64,000 nt of DNA, taken from assembly GCF_002994745.2 (NCBI RefSeq), contig NC_037094.1, positions 14,259,001-14,323,000 on the forward strand, read 5' to 3'. The translations under genes were made by a program, and so were the position numbers. Under the pieces are notes generated by a model that was not told the origin of the DNA, did not search any database, and saw nothing but the letters and a program-made list of their open reading frames with translations. Origin of the DNA: Rosa chinensis (Eukaryota > Streptophyta > Magnoliopsida > Rosales > Rosaceae). Positions 1-13,181 of this stretch are shown here, piece after piece (position 1 is the first letter of the stretch; each line of letters opens with the position of its first letter).

Positions 1-1245
<1,245 letters not shown>

Positions 1246-2580
1246 TGTGTGCCTTGCCAAACTAGAATTACTTTCTATAGTTGTAATAGGAGATAATGTT
1301 CTAGATTCATAATTCTGTTTAGAATAGGATTCCTTGTATTAAAAGATTATGTACTTTGTACTCCCTATATATTAAAAGATTATGTACTTGTACTCCCTAT
1401 ATATTTTTTTTCTTGAATCAAAATAAAAACGATTTTCATTTATCTCAAGCCAGAATGGCCATTACATACCATTCCAATGTCATCATGCAGATAGACATTA
1501 GACAAAACAAGAAGTTGTGGTGCAAAACAAGAAGTTGTGGTGGTATCACAGTGGTACATAGGAATAGGTTACCTCATTGAACATTCCACACACACTTATT
1601 CCTATCAAGCCTATTACACTATAAAACAAAAACATAGTACATAGACCCACCATAAACGTAAAGAACATAGATGTGGTTAGTTGAGACAATCCACCAGGAT
1701 CCCAAACCCGAAACCCTAGAGGGCCAGAGCCCATCAGTTTGGTCCACAAAAAGGCCCAGTTCCAAAACCGCAGGCCCATGGTTGAAAACATATTCCAAAG
1801 CCCAAAGGGCTTGGCTCTCCATCTGCTTTGGGCACCCTGATCTTGGGCACTCAGGCCATGGTTCCGTCTGTGAAGAAACACGTCGTGAGGTGCTACTCTC
1901 TTGATGCCAGTGTCTCTGTCGTTTGGTGCCACACTAGTCCAGATAGCCCGGACAGTCAATCTGGCAGATTGAAGAGCAGTAACACAAGCCCAGATAGCCT
2001 AAAGCCCTACCGCTGTCATTCCCCCACGAGGCTCAAAACCCTTTGTCATAGCCACATGTTGGAATTTGGAAAAGCCAACCTAACACGCTGGTCTTAACCA
2101 CCAAGCCACAGCGATCTGAGGAGTCTTGAGGTGTGCTCTTCGCGGTCGAACCCGACCAACTTCTGTTTGTGTTGGCCTCCTCGAACTCTAGACAAAGGTA
2201 GGACCATTATCCCCTCCGACGTCAATGAGGTTAGACACGGTGGAAGAGAGAGTTTGATACACCGCCTCTGCAAATAGAGATCTCGGTTGGGTAGTCATAG
2301 AAACTGCTTGACGTTGGTTTGCCCCCAGATGACGGCAAAAGGTAGAGAGTGAAACTCTACTTGGCGTTGGCGTCGTGTGCCACTGATGGGTCCCCAGACC
2401 ATGACGGTGGCTAGGGTTTACTAAGAGTCGAAGTGGGAGGTGGAGAGCCATATTTAACTTGAGAGGAATATAGGTGAAAATTTTAGTGCTTTTGTACTCC
2501 CTATATATAGGAGCTCCTATTATCAATGAAAGACACAACTATTATCTAAATTCTCTCAACAATTCTCTTTTCCTTAAACA
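1246..2580 (+). mobile_element. Copia-type solo LTR remnant, split by a later insertion
   Basis: Bases 1246-1404 and 2509-2580 together resemble the LTR of the copia element at 48640-54783 read in the opposite sense. Shared blocks include a GTGTGCCTT...CAAACTAG start, a GGTTCTAGATT-like block, a CCCTATATATAGG TATA region, and the LTR end TTTTCCTTAAACA. No pol sequence adjoins, so this is a solo LTR or fragment. Its 5' end is replaced by the CACTA terminus. A 33-bp segment around 1338-1400 is tandemly duplicated. Confidence 0.6.
1405..2491 (-). mobile_element. Non-LTR retroposon with 17-bp target duplication
   Basis: The insert is flanked by a perfect 17-bp direct repeat TTGTACTCCCTATATAT (1388-1404 and 2492-2508). 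It begins on the plus strand with eight T residues, meaning a short 3' A tail on the minus strand. Both are hallmarks of LINE-type target-primed insertion. No reverse transcriptase or endonuclease motif is readable in its minus-strand ORFs (such as 1546-1959), so it is either 5'-truncated or non-autonomous. Some frames contain runs of hydrophobic residues, but I recognise no domain. Confidence 0.65.
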
Positions 2581-2812
2581 ATAATTATATATTGTGCATG
2601 TGGTGATCAAAATAACTATAAACCAAATCAGCTCAAGCAAAATTTCGATTAGTACTTTGTAAGTTGTAACTTGTAGGTTTCATACTCTTCCTTACTATTC
2701 CAAATTGGTCAGGGGAATTCTTCATTAATTTGTTTTACTATTTAACAGTGGTTTAGAGTTAACATAATTTGTAGGAAATAATTTTCATAATGAACCAAAA
2801 TTCAGTTTCTGA

Positions 2813-3587
2813 GAGCAAGTCCACCAGTCTCTACTTGACCGGGCACCAGCTCAGAATTGATGATGTGTTGCCCAGCTGAAGGAATTTTCATCTTCCACCG
2901 GCCCAACTCTAACCAGCCAAAGTTTGGCTTTGCTTGACCAAGGCCAAAAAAAAGGGCAAGGGCCTAACTAATTTTTTGACGTTTCTTGCCCAGCTACCAG
3001 CAATGCCCAGCAGGCCACATGGGTGACGTCAGCGGTGAATTAAAGAGAGAGAAGCTGAGAAGGGCTTGCGTGCAGGCGACACACGAATGAGGGAGCGTTG
3101 CAAAAATGGGTACCGCGTGGACTGACTCATTTGTCGCGTAGTGCCAGCAGTGGGACAGAAGACAGGACGCTTGGAAGGTAGCTGTTGGGGGGGGGGGGGC
3201 AGAAAATTTGAAAGCAACGGTCCTTTAATCTGGGCCGTTGTTTTCAATTAATGTTCAGATCCAACGGTGGTGCAATTATATGTATATATAGGGTTGTAAC
3301 GGTAAGAGAAAATATTGTTAAAAATTCTAAACATATCTCTATAAATACCTACCATTTATTTTATATCTCACAAAAAAAAAATTATATTTCATAGTTACAC
3401 AACGATCAGTGAAATAAAACTGTAAAAAAATCAATGAACAGTGAAAAAATAAAATAATGAACAGTCTTGAGCGGTCAAGAAAAAAAACAGGTGGAAACTC
3501 ATGTCCAGTGGCAGTGAACAGTAACTTGACTGGTTGAATTCTTAACTTTTCGACCTTGACATTTCTTGACTACGGGTGAACTTGCTC
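2813..3587. mobile_element. MITE-like element, possibly PIF/Harbinger type
   Basis: The segment starts GAGCAAGTCCACC and ends with the near-complement GGGTGAACTTGCTC. TGA flanks both ends (2810-2812, 3588-3590), consistent with a 3-bp target duplication. Internal sequence repeats CTTGACC/GCCCAGC motifs near both ends and has no coding capacity. It contains a G11-type homopolymer near 3187. The class is inferred from terminus and TSD length only. Confidence 0.45.
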
Positions 3588-3656
3588 TGAGACAAGATAG
3601 ACGAAGCTTATTAGTCTACAAAATATGCCCACTCTGTCCAAAGTGAGACTTTTACC

Positions 3657-3844
3657 TAGGGGTGGGCATAAAATAGGGAAAATTTGGTTAACGCCCGACC
3701 CGACCCGAATAAAATGGGTCGGAAACCGATCCGAATGCAAAACGACGTCGTTTTGCTTTAAAACTGCACCGACCCGATAGACTCCGGTGTGGGCTCGGTC
3801 CCGGATCACCAACCGCCCGAATTAAGCCGCCCGACCCGATTTAT

Positions 3845-3878
<34 letters not shown>

Positions 3879-4716
3879 TATATTTAGCAAATAAAAGGAT
3901 ATTTCTCTCCACCCTAGCCGATCTATCTCTCTCTCTCTCTCTCGAACTCATGTCGCCGCCTCACAGCCGCCACGCCAATCTCTTTCTTTTAGTTCCTCTC
4001 TCAGTCCCCCACTTTCTCTCGACATCAGCTTATTGGGGGAGTTTCTATTTTGAAATTTTGGGGTTAGGGATCTGGGCTGGGATTTTGGGTTGAAGTTTTC
4101 ATTTGTTTAGGGATTTCAGTTTGAGGGTTTTGATTTGGAATTTTGGGGTTCTAGTTTGAGGTTCTTGATTGTTGTTTAGTTTCTGCTTAATTTTGATTTC
4201 GCTTTCTCTCTTTTTTCTTGACCGACTTTGTCTCGTAAGGACATAAGGCATGCAAGAGATCAGCAGAAGCTTTATTGCAAACAGGAGTTTAATACCAGTC
4301 GTTGTTCCATGAGCTTTTGCATTGGCAGGATCCCAAAATCTCAGTTCTCTCTTCTTCTTCTTCCTCTTTTTTTTTTTTTCTTTCCAGTTCCTGTCTTCAA
4401 ATCAAGTTGAAGACAAACATGTGATGACTGATGAGAGTGTATATTATAGCCGTAGTTCCTAGTTTGCTGCGTGTTCTTGTTTTGACATCAAGAAATATAT
4501 ATGTGCAGGTTATCAAATTTCTTTTTCTAGTTGCTGTTTAAGGATGCGGTTTGCACCGAAACAGTACCAGCTTGCACCGATGAAACAGCGAAACCGGAAA
4601 TCCGGTCCAAAACTTGTAAAATGCGGTTGCGGTGCGAAAAATAGGATTACCGAATGATCCGGTTCGGTTGCGGTTTCAGACCCAAACCGGCCCGACCCGC
4701 ACCGAGCCCGGCCCTA
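3657..4716. mobile_element. Non-autonomous hAT-like transposon
   Basis: The 8-bp direct repeat CTTTTACC flanks the segment exactly (3649-3656 and 4717-4724). Its ends are imperfect inverted repeats, TAGGGGTGGGC and GCCCGGCCCTA. An 8-bp target duplication with TAGGG-type termini is typical of hAT elements. The interior is non-coding, rich in CCCGACC motifs, and has an AT run at about 3843-3880. No transposase is seen. Confidence 0.65.
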
Positions 4717-4724
4717 CTTTTACC

Positions 4725-5259
4725 GGGTGGTTGTTCAAGTATCCTCATCAGTTCCTATAGCCATTCATATATTCTGCATTATCTTCAACACTATTTCATT
4801 ATAAAACTGCCATCACTTTCATTATTAAAGAAAAGAACTACAAGGTTTTGATTCGACCTGAAAAGTCATCATGATATATGATTCCACATATTGGGCCAGT
4901 TTTATCTGACTTATGCAACAATCATTAAAAAAAAAAAAAAAAAATCTGCAAAGCCAATACCATTCACAACTGAAAGAAAAGAACAGTTCATACTTCATAC
5001 CCCAAAATTTTCCCAGTCCCAAGCAGACTTTTCAGTAGCCATGTAATTTTCACGTTTGAATGTCAGAAAATGAAAAGAACAATTAAAAGAAGGCAGAAAT
5101 TGGGGTTCAAACTATAATGTGTATATATAATATATATCAGCCGACAGAATTTGTAAATAAGAACTACAAGACCACCAAAAAGATAAAAAAAAAAAAAAAA
5201 AATTTGACAACGTAAAAGTAACTAAAAATTGGAGGCGGATCAGCGGCGTGCTCTGTTTT
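4725..5259. other. Intergenic, 3' flank of the LEA-2 gene
   Basis: AT-rich sequence with two A homopolymers (about 4926-4943 and 5187-5202) downstream of the minus-strand LEA-2 gene. It presumably includes that gene's 3' UTR and polyadenylation region. I see no other gene. Confidence 0.5.
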
Positions 5260-5862
5260 TCACTCACACTCCAAATTCTGGACAGTGTTTGTGGCCACAC
5301 TAAACACCATAGAGCACAACATGTCCGCAGACTTCCTCTTCTTCATGATCAACATCAACTCCACTTTCCCGGTCACCGTGGCCGTGCTGGTCAGCATCAA
5401 TAGCCCATTGTTCAGCTCAGTCCCGAGCATTGTGTTCCCGGGCAACGAGGCCGAGCTCACACTCACCATCACATCAATTTTCTTGGTTGACCTCATCCCA
5501 GCTTTGCCCTCGGGGATGTAAACTTGTCCAACGGGGACACCTTGGTACATGAACGTGACTACGCCGGCCTCGAACTTGTAAGGTCCCCAGTTGGTGTTCC
5601 TGACCCGGATTTGGGTTGCGAAGTTCATGTCGAATGAGGGGGTTGCGGCGTTGGCTGTGAGTGACTGGACGTAGATGTTGCCTAGTCGGATTTTCGGGGT
5701 CTTGACTTTCATGACCGTGAGTGCGAAAACGGTCACCACTACGATTTGAAACACTATGAAAATACCGATGTATTTGTACATCTTGATCCTCTTCTGGCGC
5801 TTGCGCTCTTCATCGGCGTGGAAAGGGTGTGTTTCTTCATCGTGCCCTGCTTTCTCAGACAT
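5260..5862 (-). CDS. LEA-2 family membrane-anchored protein (copy A)
   Basis: An intact intronless ORF of 200 residues. The N-terminus is short and hydrophilic, followed by a basic KRQKR patch (about 21-25), one transmembrane helix (about 31-51, YIGIFIVFQIVVVTVFALTV), the MKVKTPKIRLG linker, and a LEA_2 beta-sandwich region (about 75-190). The conserved cores NTNWGPYKF, YQGVPVGQV and AGMRSTKKIDV are all present. The family includes At1g64065-type late embryogenesis abundant proteins and NHL-like proteins; the likely topology is a single-pass type II membrane protein with the LEA domain outside the cytosol. Biochemical function is not known from sequence. This copy is shorter at the N-terminus and ends in LECE rather than LQCK. 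A TATA-like box lies about 145 bases upstream. Confidence 0.9.
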   Translation of the reverse strand: MSEKAGHDEETHPFHADEERKRQKRIKMYKYIGIFIVFQIVVVTVFALTVMKVKTPKIRLGNIYVQSLTANAATPSFDMNFATQIRVRNTNWGPYKFEAGVVTFMYQGVPVGQVYIPEGKAGMRSTKKIDVMVSVSSASLPGNTMLGTELNNGLLMLTSTATVTGKVELMLIMKKRKSADMLCSMVFSVATNTVQNLECE

Positions 5863-6002
5863 TTTTGTTTTTTGTTTTTGTTTTTTTTGTTTTTAAAGCT
5901 CTTTCTTTTCTCAGAAAATGAAAACTGAAACTGCAAATCTCTCTCTTGTGAATGAAGAAAGTTGTGTTTGCTTGGTGGCGATTGTAGTGGGGTGTCTGTG
6001 TT

Positions 6003-6175
6003 GATTTATAGTGAGTTTTGGAAGACCGTACAGTTCGTCCAAGTGGGTGATGGGTCACTAGTTTGCTTCCTGGAATGTAATGACATATAACACTACAATA
6101 GATATAGGCTTCTGTTAAACGCGCTTGGGGTAATTGGTAATTTGGTATGGCCTGAATTTCTTGACTTCTAGATGG
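6003..6175 (-). promoter_or_regulatory. Promoter block of LEA-2 copy A
   Basis: Minus-strand TATA-like CTATAAATC at 6003-6011. Farther upstream are a CGCG core (AAACGCGCTT at 6117-6126) and the block TTGACTTCTAGATGG (6161-6175). The same pair of motifs recurs upstream of other copies in the cluster. Confidence 0.5.
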
Positions 6176-6187
6176 TGCGCATGACAT

Positions 6188-7509
6188 GAACCGTCACCTT
6201 TGATATGAAAGCTTTGGAGAATCGTCATTATTTTCAGTATTATATGGATAGAACCTTCAGTGGCATCCGTTGTCCGATTTGGACCTTTGAGGCCAGGCGA
6301 GACTTGTGAGATTGATTATTATTATTAGGGGTTTTGATAAGGTAGGCCGTAGGCACATTATTGAATATTGCCTTTGTCTTGTATATTTGTTTAACTCGTA
6401 TGAGCGGTTTATACCAGAAGATATAGAGACGGAGACTTTGTTGGGGGGCGGCTTACAGTCTTGTTGCAGAAGAACCATGGGTCGCATGTGAACAACGAGT
6501 CAAGTCCAAGATGTGATGGCTTTTGTTGGCTTCATGCAGAATATGCTTACCCAAGTTGGTATCGGTCCTGATAAGCATCCTTTCTCATTTTTTCTTCGTT
6601 ATAAGTTGTACCATCTGATCTTATGCATGTTACTAGAAGAAGAGTAGTTTGTTTTCTGGTAAAGGAGAAGAACTGTAGTTTTTTTTTCTTTTCGGTGGAT
6701 TATGTACTTCATTAGTCATACAAACTATCGTTAGTTTCAAATTGAACTTCAATAGATATATTATGTCTGAATTTGTTAACCACCACTCCACTTCAAAACT
6801 TGGGCATTATAAGTGTAGTACCCAAAATTGGTGATATGTTAAATCATAATATCAATAGAAGTTTTGAACCCAAAGTATCTTTTCAAACTCGATTTTTGAT
6901 ATTCTAGCTGTCGTTTATTCCTAAAACTTAAGTTATTAAAAAATTAGTGGATTTACTCTACTTATTGAATAGTAGACTCCTATCTGCTCCAAGATACTAC
7001 CTGCACTAGTGAATAATACAACTAAATTGTTATTCTTTCCATTGATTAGTAAAAAATAAGTCATCATTTCCTATAAGTAAAGTCAAAATCTTTAAAACTC
7101 TTATTAGTTTTTTATTAACAATGTTGTAAACATAGTCCTAATGATACTTCAAGTTTTTTTTTTTTGGGTTATTTTTTAGAAAAAACAATCTTCATGACGA
7201 AGATAGAACCTCCAAATCAATTTAGGAATCAACGATTCATTATTTCATTAAATCTCATAACCTCACAGGCTCACATGGAGATCAAAAACTCCGTCACAAA
7301 GTGAAGACTTGTACCACTTTAACTATTAAGGTGAGATAGTAAGAACTAAGAAACTAATTCAAAAGGAAAGATAACCTATAATTCTATATATTATTTACAA
7401 GTACAACGCGGGAAAAAATAACATAGTGAGAACTAATGAGTAACAACACCAAAAGCTCCTTTTCATATCACAAAAAAAAAAAAAAACACACACACACCAA
7501 AAACTGCCT
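6188..7509. other. Intergenic AT-rich spacer
   Basis: This stretch lies between LEA-2 copies A and B. It holds short poly-T and poly-A runs and no ORF with recognisable family features. Small ORFs near 6257-6491 in both strands look like chance frames. The last 150 bases are the presumed 3' UTR of copy B. Confidence 0.5.
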
Positions 7510-8157
7510 TCACTTGCACTCCAATGCCTGAACCCCCTTGGTTGCCAAATTAACTTCAATGGTGCAATTCATCTCTGCAGATTTCTTCTTCTTCATCACA
7601 AACATCAACTCAACTTTTCCACTAATCTTTGCTTGGCTGCTCAGCTTCAACACCCCTGAATCTAAATCACTGCCAAGATTTGAAACACTCGGCAATGCCT
7701 TGGAATTCAAAATCGCGGTGGCCCCAATTTTTTCAGTGGAACGCCACCCAGCCTTACCTTTAGGAATTGTAACCTGCACTAATGGCATCTCCTGGTACAA
7801 AAACGTGACATAGCTACTATCATATTTGTAGGGACCAAAATTCGTGTTCTTGACTCTAATTTGCGTTGTGAAGGTCATGTCGAAAGAAGGTGATGTTTGG
7901 GAAGTAAAGTTGAGGTTTTGGACTTCGATGTTACCCAACCGGAGCTTAGGGGTCTTAACTTTCATGACAGTGAGACCGAATACGGTCATGACTATGATTT
8001 GAAAGACGATGAAAATACCAATATACATAAACAACTTCCTTCTCTTCTGGCGTTTCAGCTCCTCCTCGGATTGGAAGGTGGTTCCGGCTGATTCGTGATC
8101 ATTTGATCTGGTGTAGCCATTTGTTGATGCGTAGGCCTGCTGGTCTTTCTCAGCCAT
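7510..8157 (-). CDS. LEA-2 family membrane-anchored protein (copy B)
   Basis: An intact intronless ORF of 215 residues. Residues 1-35 are hydrophilic (contains NGYTRSNDHES), KRQKRRK is at about 35-41, and the transmembrane helix at about 45-64 (YIGIFIVFQIIVMTVFGLTV). The linker MKVKTPKLRLG is followed by the LEA_2 domain with NTNFGPYKY, FLYQEMPLVQV and AGWRSTEKIG. Several positions differ from the cluster consensus (NWGPYKF to NFGPYKY, GMRSTKK to GWRSTEK), so this is an older paralogue than the copies at 54-60 kb. The C-terminus is LECK. The start Met aligns with the MAEK start of the other copies. Confidence 0.9.
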   Translation of the reverse strand: MAEKDQQAYASTNGYTRSNDHESAGTTFQSEEELKRQKRRKLFMYIGIFIVFQIIVMTVFGLTVMKVKTPKLRLGNIEVQNLNFTSQTSPSFDMTFTTQIRVKNTNFGPYKYDSSYVTFLYQEMPLVQVTIPKGKAGWRSTEKIGATAILNSKALPSVSNLGSDLDSGVLKLSSQAKISGKVELMFVMKKKKSAEMNCTIEVNLATKGVQALECK

Positions 8158-8320
8158 CTTTCTCTGTTTTGGTCTCTAGCTAGAATGAATGTTGGTACTA
8201 CGACTAAAGGTACTGGAGTAATGCAACCTGGCTAATTTGGGAGGTGAATGGAACCTTTATGTAGTGTTTGGAGAGTCTGATCACTTGGGTAAGAAAAAGA
8301 GAGGTTGAAATTTGTGAGCA

Positions 8321-8365
8321 AAGCGCGTGGTAGTTTTGATGTTTTTTCCTTGATTTTCTAGATGA
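8321..8365 (-). promoter_or_regulatory. Upstream CGCG plus TTCTAGA block of LEA-2 copy B
   Basis: AAGCGCGTGG (8321-8330) and TTGATTTTCTAGATGATG (from 8350) lie about 165-205 bases upstream of the start codon. They match, in the same order, the block seen upstream of copies A and H. A weaker TATA-like sequence lies closer to the gene. Confidence 0.45.
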
Positions 8366-8707
8366 TGGGAATGGTATGACTTCTTTTGAGGACTTTTAGT
8401 CTTTACAAGTGTACATTGAGATTAGCCTAATCCATTATTTAATTATAAAAAAAAAGTGTAAATTGAGATTATGATAATATGTGTATAGAACCTTCTACTA
8501 TACATGTTTGATTTTTGGCCGCGGGCCGGGTCGAGCGGGACCAGGCCTTATTATATTTTTAAATAATGGCGGGACTGGCTGAGCCGGGATTTATTGTAAA
8601 TCGAAGGGTTCAAGCTCGTCCATATAAAGCGAGCCTTGCAGGCTTTTTTGGGACAGGCCTTGTGGGCTTTATTTATAATAAATATTTAAACACACTATTT
8701 TTTTATT
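8366..8707. other. Intergenic with GGGCC-rich stretch
   Basis: A GC-rich patch (about 8519-8660, with GCGGGCCGGGTCGAGCGGG) stands out from the AT-rich surroundings. It resembles the interior of hAT-type elements that carry GGGCC motifs. I could not find matching termini or a target duplication, so no element is called. Confidence 0.35.
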
Positions 8708-9772
8708 TATAAATCTATATTTATATATCATACATTCCAAAGAGCAACCTCTATCAATTCAAAGAAAATGGAAAAAATGACCGTTGGGTGTGATTATTAC
8801 AATAAATTATGTGTGTGGTTAAAAATTTAGTTAATTTCACCATAGTTTCCAACCTGATCGGATTGGTCAACCGTAATCACTTGTATGTTTTCTTGGTTGA
8901 CCGATGGGGTGACGACTGCAAAACGTGTTTATTTTTTTACATCGGGTTTGTAAATATTTCATCGATGGATGTGCGTGGACATAAGATAAAAATTTCAATT
9001 TTAATTATAAATACGTTGGTCTACCAATTTGTCTCCTAAAGTTGTATAACTTATACATTGCATTTAAATTGTTGAGGTTCATTATAAAGCAAACATGAAG
9101 TGGAAAATGAATTTGGAGAAACCAATCGCTTGATGGAGAGATTGTAATGTTTGATGGTGGTTGTAAAAATTTCAGCCAATTTGGTTCTCGTTTCGAATTC
9201 GATCAACTAGGTCAAACTTAGTTACTGTTATAAACCTATATTTATATATCATACACTCTAAAGAGCAACCTGTATCAATTCAAAGAAAATGGAAAAACCA
9301 ACCGTTGGATATGATTATTACAATAAATTATGAGTGTGGTAAAAAAATTAGCCAATTTCACCATATTTTTGAATATGATCGAATTGGTCAACCGTTGTCA
9401 CTTGTATGTCTTCTTAGTTGACCGATGGCATGACGACCGCGAAATGTGTTTATATTTTCACATCACGTCTGTAAATATTCCATCGATGTATGTGCGTGAA
9501 CATAAGATAAAAACTTCAATTTTAATTACAATTCGTTGGCCTATACCAATTTGCCTCCTAATGTTGTATTGACTTATACATTGCATTTAAATTGTTGAGA
9601 TTCATTCTAAAACAACCATGAAATAGAAAATGAATTCAGAGAAACCAACCGCTTGATGGAGAGATTGTAATGTTTTATGATAGTTGTGGAAAAGCAAACC
9701 AATTTGGTTCTCGTTTCGAATTCGATCAGCTAGGTCAAACTTAGTTACTCTTATAAACCTATACTTATATAT
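8708..9772. repeat. Tandem repeat of about 521 bp (copies 1, 2 and start of 3)
   Basis: Copy 1 starts with TATAAATCTATATTTATATAT near 8708, copy 2 near 9229, and copy 3 near 9751. Conserved landmarks recur about 521 bases apart, for example GTGTGGT...AAAATTTAG at 8811 and 9332, and TGGTCAACCG at 8867 and 9388. Copy 3 is cut after about 20 bases by the Mutator-like element and resumes at 28148. The small ORFs in each copy (8809-9039, 9330-9572) are not conserved in length and I do not consider them genes. Confidence 0.75.
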
Positions 9773-9965
9773 GGATTAAATTCAGTTTACCTCCCTGAGG
9801 TTTGAGGGTAACTTCATGTTAGTCCCTATCCTCTCAATTTAATCAGTTTACCCACCGAGCTTGTCAATTTTCCTCAACCGTGTCCAATTTCTCAGATTCT
9901 GTCTAAATCGAACATTAAATTTGACGATGGGGCCCATTTTCAGGGTAAAATGGTCATTTCAGGAC
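9773..9965 (+). repeat. Left TIR of the Pack-MULE
   Basis: Inverted copy of 27953-28147. Matching blocks include CTCCCTGAGGTTT, TTTTCCTCAACCGTGTCCAA and the AAAATGGTCATTTC inner end. Confidence 0.85.
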
Positions 9966-10010
9966 AAAAAAAAAAAGGGCAAAAAAAAAAAACCACGAAA
10001 AAATACTCAT

Positions 10011-11938
10011 GTAACGTCCCGTATCTTAATTTACCCGTTCACTAGTCATCTGGACGGTAAATGACAACCATTGTCACTTTTTACTTTATTTCGATACTTT
10101 TAGTGGTCCTAAAAGTTGACTTTTTTCTCGGGTCAAAATTTGAGAAAATGTTCTTCATGAAAGTTGTAGAGGACGTTAAACCGAGCGTGTGTATATATGA
10201 TACGTAAAAATTGGAGTTCGTATGCCAAAGTTATGAGTGAAATACCAAAGTTATTGTTCATGATAGATAGTATAAATTTAAATTTTTACTGTAAGAGCCC
10301 GGTAACTTCCATTTCTCTCTCCTCCCTCCCGTGGTTCTCTTTCTCTCTCTCTTCGGCTCACCTCTGCAACTCCATCATCCGACCACCTGGGGACGAGCCG
10401 CCACCACCATTCGCTTCCTCTCCCTTCCGTCGACTCACCTATGGTGGTGGAACACCGTGTCGTGGCCAAAAAACGAGGATCCACGAGCTTAAAGTTTACT
10501 GTAGCAAAATTGGTCAACGCCAATTTCTCCAGTTTCCGGCCACCAAAACTGGCCAAACTTGGCCAATCAGAAGCGGCTTGAGACGTAGATCATCCTCCCC
10601 AAATCTTTTGCTGAGAATCGAAACATAGAGGAAAAATCGAAGGTTTGAATTTCTGGGTATGATTCATAAATCTGGGTTTACTGTTTTCTTGATTGTTGAG
10701 GCAGTTCTAGCTGTTTTCTGGCTTGGTGGTAGTTGAGAGAAGTGTTAAGGAGGTTCAGATAAAGCCACTGCCAAAATTTGGTGGCCATCAGAGTAGGTGG
10801 CGCGTGGAGGCACGTAGGGCAGTTTTCTGGCTTCGATTTTTAGCTTATTAAATCCTATTAATTGATGTAGAGCTCGTAAATGTGAATTTGGTTAGAATTG
10901 AAGAAAAGTTGTGTTGATTATGAAATTTCCGCAATTTAGAATTTCATTATCGATTTACGGGAATCCGACCATCAGATGTCTCTCGGTTCTGCCTTGGAAC
11001 CTTTAAATTAACGAATTGGTATTAGTGGTATAATTTGGGTTGAATCCGAGAAGAAGTGGAGATGTAATTATGAGGATTTGATTTTAGAAATCGTATTAAA
11101 TTGTTGAATAGTTATTCACGGAATATAATTGTGTACAGGACGATGTACCGAGCTATTACTCGACGAAGGAAGTCGTATGCGTGATTGCCTAAATAGTACT
11201 GTGAGTGGACTTTTGTTTTAAATAAGGATGCATGCATTTATCTTTCCCGAAATAATAATTTAATTATCATTTTATTTATCGAGCATAATATTTTGCTTTA
11301 GATTATAATTTTTGGCATTGCTTTTCCATATGAATTTTGGATACGAATTTATTATGCTCCGATTTGGGGTTATGATTTATTTTCGGAAATATGATTTAAT
11401 TTTTGGAGATTAACTACGATTTATTTCAATTGTGTTTCGGAAATGGATTTTGAGCCTTTGATAATTTATCTCCGATATATGATTTTAACTGAAATCATGA
11501 TTTATGTGATTGTCGACGAATTATTTTCTGAGGTGATTTCCGGAATTTAGTAATATATTTTATTCGTCGATTTTGAGTTTTTTTTTCTCTGGAATATTAT
11601 CAGAAATGGGATTTCCCGAGGGGATTATAATTATCTATTATTCCTCACCTATTTCTTTATGAATCTAAGAATATTTTGGAGTGCGGGGCCACATCGCTGG
11701 AATATGTATTTTTCTCGTGAGATATGGGGAAAGCCTTACTGATTTCGATTTTCATATGATTTTAACCCACCATACCTGGGTCGTCATATTTATTGCTAGC
11801 TAGCCTATTAGTACTCCTCCCTGCTTCTTCTGTGTTCGTGGATGAGTAGAGCAGAGCATGGGATGCTCTAGAGTGTGGGACACTCTGACCTGAGCCTGGG
11901 AGGCTCCCTTATTTGTATGGTGAGAACTTCTTCCCCAT
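10011..11938 (+). mobile_element. Gypsy LTR-like segment (chromovirus type), truncated
   Basis: The segment begins TGTAACGTCCCGTAT, a start common for plant Ty3/gypsy chromovirus LTRs. It includes a C/T-rich leader-like patch (10310-10370). It has no long ORF and runs straight into integrase-coding sequence at 11939. It does not match the LTR that follows the integrase (from 13182), so the two probably belong to different but related families joined by deletion or recombination. Boundaries are approximate. Confidence 0.45.
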
Positions 11939-13181
11939 ATGGATGAAGAAGGATGGCGAGGGATGAAGAAGGATGTGGCCGACTACGTCGCCCGATATGC
12001 AATATGCCAGCAAGTAAAAGCAGAACAGCAACTACCAGCTGGACTACTTCAGCCGCTACCTATGCCAGTGCATGTGGAAGTGGGAAGACATCACCATGGA
12101 CTTCGTCACCGGATTACCACGCTCGTCACGAGGACACGATGGAGTGTGGGTGGTAGTCGACCGACTAACCAAATCCGCTCACTTCATACCAGTGAAGATG
12201 GATTCACCTGTAGGGTATTTTGTGGAACTATACATCGACACCATCATCAAGTTACATGGAGTGCCGTAGACTATCGTCTCTGACAGAGATCCTAGGTTCA
12301 CATCGAGGTTGTGGAAGAAGCTTCAAGAAGAGCTTGGAACACAGATAATTTTGAGTTCAGCATACCTCCCTCAGACCGACGGACAGTCTGAACGCACCAT
12401 CAAGACTTTGGAGGACATGCTCCGAGCTTACGTATTGGACTTTGGAGAGAAGTGGTATGACTGTTTGCCACTAGCGGAGTTTACGTATAACAATAGTTAT
12501 CACGGTAGCATAGGCATGGCACCGTTTGAAGCACTTTACGGACGACCATGCAGGTCGCCTATGTGTTGGGCTGACGCTCAAGAACGGGCTTTACTAGGAC
12601 CTGACTTAGTTCAGGAAACCACTGAAAAGATTCAAGTGGTTAAAGAGAAATTAAGAGTAGCCTAGAGTAGACAGAACTCATATGCACACATGCGTAGGAG
12701 ACCCCTAGAGTTTGGAGTAGGGGACTTTGTTTATATCAAGGTGAAACCTCAAAAGGGAATCTGTCGGTTTGGGGTCAAAGGAAAGTTGGCACCCCGATAC
12801 ATCGGACCTTTTTCGATAGTCCAAAGAATTGGGAACATGGTTTATCGGGTAGATTTTCCATAAGAAATAGAGCATATCCACAAACGTGTTTCACGTGTCT
12901 TAACTTAAGAAAAGTCCGCCAGAGACCCAGCAAGTCATAACTTGGAGAGCCTTGCCATTGCAAAGTGATGATACCTACAAACGGAGCCTATACGGATTTT
13001 AGCACGAAGCACTAGACAGCTGAGGAACCGCGAGGTTCCGTTGGTGAAAGTTCAGTGGACGCACCAAGGAAATGAGGAGGTTACTTGGGAACTTGAGGCA
13101 AATATGTGTGAGAAGCACCCCCACCTTTTCAACTAACCATGTACAAATTTCGGGGATGAAATTTCTTTAAGGGAGGTAGAG
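11939..13181 (+). pseudogene. Ty3/gypsy pol remnant: integrase and C-terminal domain
   Basis: The reading frame, with shifts, shows the end of the integrase zinc-binding region ([19 protein letters not shown]), then the core with MDFVTGLP (first Asp), VSDRDPRF (second Asp) and GQSERTIKTLEDML (Glu). NNSYHGSIGMAPFEALYGR and a chromovirus-type C-terminal part (KLAPRYIGPF) follow. Protease, reverse transcriptase and RNase H are absent. A stop separates the core halves at about 12267, further stops follow at about 12662 and 12860, and there is a frame change near 12070. The copy is therefore dead. GGGAGGTAGAG just before 13182 is a plausible polypurine tract. Confidence 0.85.
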
